Made by a program: the position numbers and the translations under genes
Shown here: in pieces, positions 62,179 through 64,000 of the stretch
Layout: each line of letters opens with the position of its first letter
Position numbering within the stretch: the first letter of the stretch is position 1
Notes under the pieces: generated by a model
Told to the model about the DNA's origin: nothing
The model's input: only the letters and a program-made list of their open reading frames with translations
Database searches by the model: none
Source of the DNA: DATJKD01 sp963834855
GTDB taxonomy: Bacteria > Pseudomonadota > Gammaproteobacteria > Steroidobacterales > Steroidobacteraceae
Length of the DNA stretch: 64,000 nucleotides
Assembly (NCBI GenBank): GCA_963834855.1
Contig: CAWIDH010000034.1
Location: forward strand, 1 to 64,000
Reading direction: 5' to 3'

Positions 62179-63084
62179 TCACCAGCTCCCGGAGGCGCCG
62201 CCGCCCCCGAACCCGCCGCCGCCGCCGCTCCAGCCGCCACCGCCAAAACCGCCGCCGCCAAACCCCCCGGGGTAACCCCAGCCGCCGCCGTGGCGACGGC
62301 TGTACCAGCCATTGCCGCCCCCGCCGAAGCCGCCAAGCAGCGCGAAGATGAAAGCGAGGACGCCGGCCCCGAAAGCGAGGCCGAGGATGCCGATCAGGAG
62401 CCAGGTGAGGAAACCGACCGCACCGCCCGTCGCGATCGCCCCGCCCACGCGGCCGAACATCCGCCGGAAGATCGAGCCGCCGACCAGGGCCAGGATGAAC
62501 AGGAACGGGAGCAGCGCGCCCAGCCCCGGGATATCCTGCGAGGGCGCGCGGCTCACGGGCGCGGGCAACGGCTCGCCGTCGATCACCCGCATCATGCGAT
62601 CCGTGGCCGTCGCGATACCGCCGTGGAAGTCGCCGCGGCGGAACTGTGGCACGACGTCCTCGTCGACGATGCGGTTGGCGATGGCGTCGGGCAACGCACC
62701 CTCGAGGCCGTAGCCGACCTCGATCCGGACCTTTCGGTCCTGCAGCGCGACCAGCAGCAGCGCGCCATCGTCGACGCCCTTGCGTCCGAGCTTCCAGGTC
62801 TCCGCGACGCGCAGCGCGTACTGCTCGATCGCCTCCGGCTCGGTCGTGGCGACGATCAACACCGCGATCTGGCTGCCCTTCGCCTGCTCGAACGCCCGCA
62901 ATTTCGCATCGAGCGCGGCGACCTGGTCCGGCGTCAGGGTGCCCGTGAGATCGGTGACCGGCGAGGTGAGCGGGGGCACCGGCACCAGCTGCTGGGCCAG
63001 CGCCGAAGCCACCGCTGCAAGCAAGGCGACGGCGGCGACACACGCCGCCGTTGCGCGCAGTCGGCCCTGAAGCCTGGTGAACAC
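62179..63084 (-). CDS. TPM-domain membrane protein (YgcG-like)
   Basis: 301 aa. Signal peptide (AACVAAVALLAAVASALAQ), periplasmic TPM domain at about 40-165 (PVTDLTGTLTPDQVAALDAK, VGYGLEGALPDAIANRI), membrane helices (LGALLPFLFILALVGGS and following), and a Gly-rich tail (GGFGGGGFGGGGWSGGGGG). Operon with lemA and the short TPM gene, a widespread combination. Confidence 0.9.
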   Translation of the reverse strand: MFTRLQGRLRATAACVAAVALLAAVASALAQQLVPVPPLTSPVTDLTGTLTPDQVAALDAKLRAFEQAKGSQIAVLIVATTEPEAIEQYALRVAETWKLGRKGVDDGALLLVALQDRKVRIEVGYGLEGALPDAIANRIVDEDVVPQFRRGDFHGGIATATDRMMRVIDGEPLPAPVSRAPSQDIPGLGALLPFLFILALVGGSIFRRMFGRVGGAIATGGAVGFLTWLLIGILGLAFGAGVLAFIFALLGGFGGGGNGWYSRRHGGGWGYPGGFGGGGFGGGGWSGGGGGFGGGGASGSW

Positions 63085-63119
63085 GAGGTCGCGCCGCCCC
63101 GCTCCGGGGCGGCGTGCGC

Positions 63120-63761
63120 TCAGGTCGACGGTGCCGGCGCAGGCTCAGGCGTCGGCGCTGGTGCCGGCGCCGGTGCCGGTTGCGTGCCGAAGTCCACCGT
63201 CGGCGGCTTCGAGATCGCGCCCTCGTCCGCGACCGTGAAGTTCGGCTTGACCTTGTAGCCGAAGATCATCGCCGTCAGGTTGGTCGGGAACTGCCGCACC
63301 GTGACGTTGAAGTCCTGCACCGCCTGGATAAAGCGGTTGCGCGCCACGGTGATGCGGTTCTCGGTGCCTTCGAGCTGCGCCTGCAGGTCGCGGAAGTTCT
63401 GGTCCGACTTGAGCTCGGGGTAGTTCTCGACCGTCACCAGCAGGCGCGACAGCGCGGAGGACAGCTCGCCCTGCGCCGCCTGGAACGCCGCGAGCGAGGC
63501 CGGATCGTCGGCGTTGACCGTGATCTGCGAAGCCTTGGCGCGCGCCTCGGTCACACCGAGCAGGACCGCCTGCTCCTGCGCCGCAAAACCCTTGACCGTG
63601 TTGACCAGGTTCGGGATCAGGTCGGCCCGGCGCTGGTACTGGTTGACGACCTCCGCCCAGGCGGACTTCGTGGCTTCGTCCTGCACCTGCAGCGTGTTGT
63701 AACCGCAGGCCGACAGCAGGAGGCTGCCGATTGCGAGCATGACGAGCTTGAGCGTGCGCAT
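63120..63761 (-). CDS. lemA: LemA-family lipoprotein
   Basis: 213 aa. Lipobox LLLSAC-GYN at residue 19. LemA domain: YNTLQVQDEATKSAWAEV, VNQYQRRADLIPNLVNTVKG, ENYPELKSDQNFRDLQAQLE and NRITVARNRFIQAVQDFNV. The C-terminal 25 residues are Pro/Ala repeats. First of lemA-TPM-TPM. Confidence 0.95.
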   Translation of the reverse strand: MRTLKLVMLAIGSLLLSACGYNTLQVQDEATKSAWAEVVNQYQRRADLIPNLVNTVKGFAAQEQAVLLGVTEARAKASQITVNADDPASLAAFQAAQGELSSALSRLLVTVENYPELKSDQNFRDLQAQLEGTENRITVARNRFIQAVQDFNVTVRQFPTNLTAMIFGYKVKPNFTVADEGAISKPPTVDFGTQPAPAPAPAPTPEPAPAPST

Positions 63762-63793
63762 GTGTGCTCTCCGTGGCCTGGGTGGCCGGCAAT

Positions 63794-64000
63794 TTACCAG
63801 ATGCGAACCTGCTCTCCGGGCGGCAGGTAGAGGCCATCGCCCGGCTTGACTTCGAACGCGGTCGCGAACTGAGGCATGTTGCGCAGCACGCCGTTGCAGC
63901 GGTACTCGCTCGGGCTGTGCGGGTCGGTGAGCAGGCGCTTGCGCAGCTCGTCCTCGCGATACTTGCGGGCCCAGATCTGGCCCCAGCCGAGGAAGAAGCG
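63794..64000 (-). CDS. M13-family metallopeptidase, C-terminal part
   Basis: The gene runs out of the window. The 68 visible residues are the conserved end of neprilysin-like M13 (PepO) enzymes: FFLGWGQIWARKYREDEL, LLTDPHSPSEYRCNGVLRN, MPQFATAFEVKPGD, ending VRIW. Zinc-binding motifs would lie further upstream, beyond the window edge. Confidence 0.9.
   Translation of the reverse strand, partial: RFFLGWGQIWARKYREDELRKRLLTDPHSPSEYRCNGVLRNMPQFATAFEVKPGDGLYLPPGEQVRIW

Overview
The window looks like chromosome of a GC-rich gammaproteobacterium. The strongest clue is gene order: dsbD - tlpA-like - aroQ - accB - accC - prmA - zinc-ribbon gene - dusB - fis - purH - purD, and trxA-rho facing away from rhlB. 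These are housekeeping neighbourhoods shared by many gammaproteobacteria. A lineage near Xanthomonadales, Nevskiales or Steroidobacterales is my inference from GC content and gene content; no rRNA or tRNA is present to test it. Many adjacent genes overlap by exactly 4 bp (ATGA, GTGA or TTGA), which helped set several start codons.

Layout. 0-4 kb: a Tat-exported FAD oxidase, then groES-groEL on the minus strand with a heat-shock promoter directly abutting a CIRCE operator. 4-16.6 kb: thiol-disulfide genes, aroQ, acetyl-CoA carboxylase accBC, prmA, dusB-fis and purHD. 16.6-25.2 kb: an EamA transporter, rho-trxA, rhlB, a YrfG-like nucleotidase, cysQ, small conserved genes, a MscS channel and arfB. 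25.2-26.1 kb: a gene-free block built as one large imperfect inverted repeat. 26-33.9 kb: accessory genes (DsbA-like protein, a lipoprotein with compensating frameshifts, GNAT, a MazG-like hydrolase, an IS91-type transposase remnant, a beta-barrel protein, an ECF sigma/anti-sigma pair, a subtilisin and an Ala-rich exported protein).

34-47 kb is the most interesting stretch. It carries a yqjD-yqjE-yqjK-like trio, a hybrid PAS sensor kinase, two paralogous small lipoproteins, a GlsB-type membrane protein, a CHASE3 sensor kinase (frameshifted), two response regulators, a receiver-less sigma54 activator and a double-BON lipoprotein. Four full-consensus sigma54 promoters lie in front of small envelope or stress genes here, and I saw none elsewhere in the window. 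I read the block as a local sigma54-controlled envelope-stress regulon with its own regulators; that is inference. A structured small RNA candidate lies inside it.

47-64 kb: plsB, small exported proteins, an alpha/beta hydrolase and an alkyltransferase-like protein, a fused 5-oxoprolinase/hydantoinase, an orphan contractile-tail sheath protein, a rhomboid protease, a glycosyltransferase, an atypical Rieske protein, an L,D-transpeptidase, two TPM-domain proteins, lemA and the end of an M13 peptidase.

A family of short palindromes with core GGCTC-N-GAGCC recurs in intergenic DNA at 3.4, 3.8, 16.6 and 21.9 kb. Three genes show single-base frameshifts (27.3, 42.24 and 51.63 kb), which may be assembly errors or real lesions.
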